Below, piece by piece: positions 44,740 through 48,361 of a DNA stretch of 48,361 nt (position 1 is the stretch's first letter; each line of letters starts with the position of its first letter). Location of the stretch: assembly GCA_903858115.1 (NCBI GenBank), contig CAIOHR010000200.1, positions 1-48,361 on the forward strand, read 5' to 3'. Origin of the DNA: an uncultured Pirellula sp. (GTDB lineage: Bacteria > Planctomycetota > Planctomycetia > Pirellulales > Pirellulaceae). The position numbers and the translations under genes were made by a program. The notes under the pieces are model-generated. The model saw only the letters and a program-made list of their open reading frames with translations. It was not told the DNA's origin and did no database searches.

Positions 44740-47700
44740 ATGCGTTCACCTCAAATTCGTCGAAGAATTGGTTTTACTGAGCTTCTTGAATCACGCTGCC
44801 TGATGGCATCGTTCGAGAATTTCGATGGTGTTACTTTTCCTCTCCTACCCAGTGGTTGGCAGTCAACTGGTACTCCAGCGTGGAATACCGTTTCTGGCAA
44901 CAGCGACACAGCTCCCAATCACGCGTTTGTTGCCAACATTCCAACGGTCCAGGATAGCATCCTTACCTCGCCCAGTTTTCTTTTGTCACCAACGACGCCA
45001 CGAATGAGTTTTCGACATTCATTCGATACGGAAGCTCAATGGGACGGGGGTGTTATCGAGATTTCGATCAACGGTGGCAGCTTCAGCGATATTGTTACCA
45101 GGGGTGGAACGTTTGTTACCGGCGGATATACGGGTGTGTTAAACAATAGTGGGAATCCTCTTGCTGGTCGGAATGCTTGGCAAGGAAACTCGAACGGATA
45201 CATTACATCAACGATCGCATTTCCGAACGCAGCATTGAACCAGAATATTGCCCTTCGTTGGCGACTGGGGTCAGATGAGAGTGTCAATTTCACCGGTTGG
45301 AGATTGGATACGATCACACTAGACGAGTTACCAACACAGGACTTTGGTGATGCGCCTAGCAGCTACCCAGTCAACTTGGCGTCTAATGGAGCTAGACATA
45401 CAGTCGGTTCATTGTTTCTCGGAGCTTCCGTTGATACAGAAGCCGATGGTTTCTCAAGCGAGGATGCAAGTGCAGATGGCTCCGACGAAGATGGAGTGGC
45501 TTTGCCCAATTCACTTTCGGCGGGGCAGACTGTTTCCTTGGCTATTACGGCATCTGTATCGGGAGGATTCTTGAATGCATGGGTAGATTGGAATGGCGAC
45601 GGCGACTGGCTGGACTCCCGAGAGCAGATTTCGGTTGATCGACTTCTCAATGCTGGGGTCAACAATCTTTCGATTGCAGTCCCAGCAGGTGCTCGGAGTG
45701 GTCTCACGTTTGCTAGGTTCCGTTTGAGTGAAACAACTGGATTGGCGCCGACGGGATCAGTTGAGACGGGCGAGGTTGAGGATTATCGGGTTTTCGTCTC
45801 GACGCCAGGTGTTTGGACGCCTCTAGGGCCATTTTCGGCAGTGAATGGCCAAGTTGAGAACATTCCAAATCGTCCTGTATCCGGAGCTATCCATACGGTA
45901 ATCGCCCATCCAACCGATGCGAATATCTTGTATGCGGGAGCCGTCAATGGTGGAGTTTGGAAAACGACTAACGCCACAGCAACTTTTCCGAACTGGATTC
46001 CCTTGACTGACTCGCTTCCATCTCTTTCGATCGGAGCATTAACGTTCGATGTAAGTGATTCGAGCAACGGTACGATCTTAGCTGGAACAGGCACTTATAG
46101 CAGCTTTGGTCGGATTGGGAATCAGAGAGTTGGGTTGTATCGCAGCACGAATGGTGGACAAAACTGGCAGGTGTTGGATGGTGGAGGTATTCTCCGCGGC
46201 AAGAACATTTCTGGAATCTATGCTAATGGAAATACGATTGTGGTTTCAGTCAATACAACCAATAGCGGCAATTCAGGAGTTTATCGAAGCACCAACGGAG
46301 GAACGACCTTTATCCAGGTCTCAGGTGGTGCCGGGACGGGGCTTCCGACCGGTGCGAGCTATGATTTGATTTATGATCCGATCAACACGAACACGCTCTA
46401 CACGTCGATGGTGTTCTCGACGACGAATGGTGTTTATCGATCGATAGATGCAGGAGCAACTTGGACCAAGGTCAGTACTCCCGTCATGGACTCGCTCATG
46501 ATTGCCAATACCAGTAACCTTGAGATGGCTGCAGGCCGAAGAAACGAAGTGTATGCAGCGATCATCAATAGCGGTGCCTTCGCTGGTCTTTTCCGTTCAC
46601 CGGACAATGGCAATACTTGGACTCAGATGGATAGTCCGAGCACCAATGAGAATGGTACTGACGTTGGACTGAACCCTAGCGGAGGCAAAGGACCTACGAG
46701 TGGCAAGCCAGATGAAATTGCTGGCGGCCAAGGTGCGATTCACTTTGCGATAGTGGCGGACCCAAATGACGCAAACTTGGTATATGTCGGAGGTGATCGT
46801 CAACCTCGATCGAATGGCGATGCAGGTACTTTTCCGAACTCTATAGGTGCAAACGATTTTTCGGGACGTCTCTTTCGCGGGGATGCTAGCCGACCTGCCG
46901 GAAGTCAATTTGTTCACTTAACGCATCGCAACAACCTCGGACCTCTCGGCGGAGGAACCGCCAGCAGTAGTTCACCGCATGCGGATTCCAGGGAAATGGT
47001 TTTTGATGCAGCCGGAAATATCGTCGAAGTGGATGATGGCGGTGTCTATCGACGTTCGAACCCTCAATCTAACACAGGCGATTGGTTTTCCCTCAATGGA
47101 AATATCCAAGTGACGGAGGCACATGATGCCGCATGGGACCCCGTTAGCAATGTGGCGATCACTGGAAATCAAGATACGGGAACGACCTACCAACCTAGCG
47201 AAGGTGCTAGCCAATGGGTATCCATTTCAACAGCGGATGGTGGAGATGTCGCGATCGATCGTCTTGCATTGGCTACCAGCAATCAGTCCGTTCGATATTC
47301 CAGTTTTCAGAATCTAGGTTCCTTTCGCAGAACTGTGTGGAACGCGCAGGGTGCGATTGTATCGACGAATTTCCCTGCTTTGACACCGATCAACGGAAGC
47401 CCGAGGATTACGGGTGCGTTTCGTACTCCCGTAGAAACCAATGCAGTTAGCGGTGGCCGTTTACTGTTTCAGGGTAGCAATGGAATCTTCGAATCACTTG
47501 ATCAAGGCGCAACCGTTAACTTGATCGGAGCATCCTTAGGTTCCAACAACATTACCGTAAACGCGATCGCTTATGGTGGACAAAAAAACAATGCAGCGAA
47601 CGCAGAAGTTGTCTGGACAGCCAGGGGAAGTGACGTTTTCTATCGTGCCACGTCAGGTGCTCTTTCCCAAGTTCCATCGGATCCCACATCAGGAACAATC

Positions 47701-48361
47701 CGCGATCTTGCGATCGATGGAAGCGATTACGAGATCGGTGCGGTGGTAACGAGCAATCAGGTATTTCGTTCTATGAACGCTGGAGCTAGCTGGAGCAATA
47801 TCACTGGAAATCTGCTAGCACAAGCAACTGAAGTGTTTTCTATCGCCCATATTGTCGGTGCCCTTGGAGGCTGGCTTGCAGCTGGGACCAATGCGGGAAT
47901 CTATGTGATGGCAGTTACGCAATTGGGTAACTGGACACGTCTGGGGAGTAGTCTTCCAAATGCTCTTTCTTACGATCTTCAGTACGAACCGCAAGATGAT
48001 GTTCTGATTGTCGGCACGCTAGGAAGGGGGGCGTGGAGATTAAACAATGTGTCAAGTCTTCTCGCATCCACGGCTGTCTCGGTAGTAGACAGCAAGGTGT
48101 ATTACAAAGGTTCAGAATTTGCTTTGACAAGTGTCGACGCAGCACTAGATCCAGGAAAACAACTCGCCCAACCGGGTACAGCCCAGCAGTTGTTGAGTTT
48201 CAACAACGTTATCAATAGTACGCGTGGTATCAACGGCTTGGTGTTTGATGTCGTGGGCTTGGCTTCTGCGACTCTCACCGCTGCCGACTTTGTATTCCGA
48301 ATGAGCCCGCAGGGACTTTTCGACGAAGCTGCAAATCCACCAAGTGGCTGGGCAGTTGCAC
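44740..48361 (+). CDS. Giant secreted GEVED/Asp-box protein, partial (3' end outside window)
   Basis: The open frame from ATG 44740 runs 1207 codons to the window edge without a stop. The N-terminus RRRIGFTELLESRCLMASFE is the LExRxLxA-type motif of very large planctomycete surface proteins. A beta-sandwich (about 25-190: FENFDGVTFPLLPSGWQSTG, WRLDTITLDELP) is followed by a GEVED domain (about 200-348), ending TGEVEDYRVFV with WVDWNGDGDW. From about 356 to 1090 there are Asp-box blades (YRSTNGGQNW, YRSTNGGTTF, YRSIDAGATW, FRSPDNGNTW, FRSMNAGASW), a sortilin/sialidase-like propeller. Next comes VVDSKVYYKGSEFALTSVDA, similar to the C-terminal domains that precede dockerin-like ends in this phylum. 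Probably a surface adhesin or binding protein. aggggcg lies about 12 bases before the ATG; the 200-bp gap upstream is AT-rich. Confidence 0.88.
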   Translation, partial: MRSPQIRRRIGFTELLESRCLMASFENFDGVTFPLLPSGWQSTGTPAWNTVSGNSDTAPNHAFVANIPTVQDSILTSPSFLLSPTTPRMSFRHSFDTEAQWDGGVIEISINGGSFSDIVTRGGTFVTGGYTGVLNNSGNPLAGRNAWQGNSNGYITSTIAFPNAALNQNIALRWRLGSDESVNFTGWRLDTITLDELPTQDFGDAPSSYPVNLASNGARHTVGSLFLGASVDTEADGFSSEDASADGSDEDGVALPNSLSAGQTVSLAITASVSGGFLNAWVDWNGDGDWLDSREQISVDRLLNAGVNNLSIAVPAGARSGLTFARFRLSETTGLAPTGSVETGEVEDYRVFVSTPGVWTPLGPFSAVNGQVENIPNRPVSGAIHTVIAHPTDANILYAGAVNGGVWKTTNATATFPNWIPLTDSLPSLSIGALTFDVSDSSNGTILAGTGTYSSFGRIGNQRVGLYRSTNGGQNWQVLDGGGILRGKNISGIYANGNTIVVSVNTTNSGNSGVYRSTNGGTTFIQVSGGAGTGLPTGASYDLIYDPINTNTLYTSMVFSTTNGVYRSIDAGATWTKVSTPVMDSLMIANTSNLEMAAGRRNEVYAAIINSGAFAGLFRSPDNGNTWTQMDSPSTNENGTDVGLNPSGGKGPTSGKPDEIAGGQGAIHFAIVADPNDANLVYVGGDRQPRSNGDAGTFPNSIGANDFSGRLFRGDASRPAGSQFVHLTHRNNLGPLGGGTASSSSPHADSREMVFDAAGNIVEVDDGGVYRRSNPQSNTGDWFSLNGNIQVTEAHDAAWDPVSNVAITGNQDTGTTYQPSEGASQWVSISTADGGDVAIDRLALATSNQSVRYSSFQNLGSFRRTVWNAQGAIVSTNFPALTPINGSPRITGAFRTPVETNAVSGGRLLFQGSNGIFESLDQGATVNLIGASLGSNNITVNAIAYGGQKNNAANAEVVWTARGSDVFYRATSGALSQVPSDPTSGTIRDLAIDGSDYEIGAVVTSNQVFRSMNAGASWSNITGNLLAQATEVFSIAHIVGALGGWLAAGTNAGIYVMAVTQLGNWTRLGSSLPNALSYDLQYEPQDDVLIVGTLGRGAWRLNNVSSLLASTAVSVVDSKVYYKGSEFALTSVDAALDPGKQLAQPGTAQQLLSFNNVINSTRGINGLVFDVVGLASATLTAADFVFRMSPQGLFDEAANPPSGWAVA

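Overview
The window reads as chromosomal DNA from a planctomycete of the Pirellula/Rhodopirellula type. This rests on family content. There is a PSD1/DUF1549/DUF1553 protein with a c-type haem motif, a DUF4159 protein and a ceramidase-like secreted enzyme. There is also a giant secreted protein with an LESRCL N-terminal motif, a GEVED domain and Asp-box repeats, several kinase/FHA proteins, and a GyrA with a planctomycete-like quinolone pocket. No tRNA, rRNA, CRISPR array, prophage or recognisable defence operon was found.

Layout. Positions 1-8000 are an accessory zone rich in debris. It holds a RAYT-type transposase fragment at the left edge, an RHS/YD-repeat remnant, three REP-like hairpins, a secreted alpha/beta hydrolase divergent from an alkaline phosphatase, and a small lipoprotein. 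A LamG/beta-propeller secreted protein follows, lying between two copies of a 201-bp direct repeat (4663-4863 and 7611-7811, one mismatch). An IS1380-type transposase tail abuts the right copy. That repeat copy also supplies the last 38 codons of trmB.

Positions 7700-25300 are mostly housekeeping genes: ABC-F > gamma-carbonic anhydrase > trmB (minus), recR (plus), a CDP-paratose-epimerase-like protein, then a secreted protein > acyl-CoA synthetase pair, argG (plus), and fliM, proA, a ROK kinase and gyrA > GT2 mannosyltransferase (minus).

Positions 25600-34200 hold the PSD1 cytochrome-like protein, a Cys-Cys-starting membrane protein preceded by a UVR-domain protein, the N-degron transferase Bpt, and a Ser/Thr-kinase-like protein overlapping a methyltransferase. 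A short M48 peptidase comes next.

Positions 34200-48361 hold an FHA-GAF-sigma54 activator divergent from a HAD phosphatase, a ceramidase-like enzyme, a DUF4159 protein, and a FabZ-like > ABC-2 permease > small membrane protein operon. These are followed by an RluB-type pseudouridine synthase with a long disordered tail, an SRAP-domain protein, and the 5' 3.6 kb of a giant secreted Asp-box protein that runs off the right edge.

The most unusual points are the 201-bp repeat pair and its fusion to trmB, the propeller inserted into a LamG domain, and several enzymes with altered key residues (epimerase Tyr to Phe, ROK without its cysteine motif, kinase catalytic loop HRDICPRN). I did not find a clearly new multi-gene system. 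The best candidate for functional novelty is the kinase/methyltransferase/peptidase/FHA-sigma54 neighbourhood at 31.8-36.1 kb.
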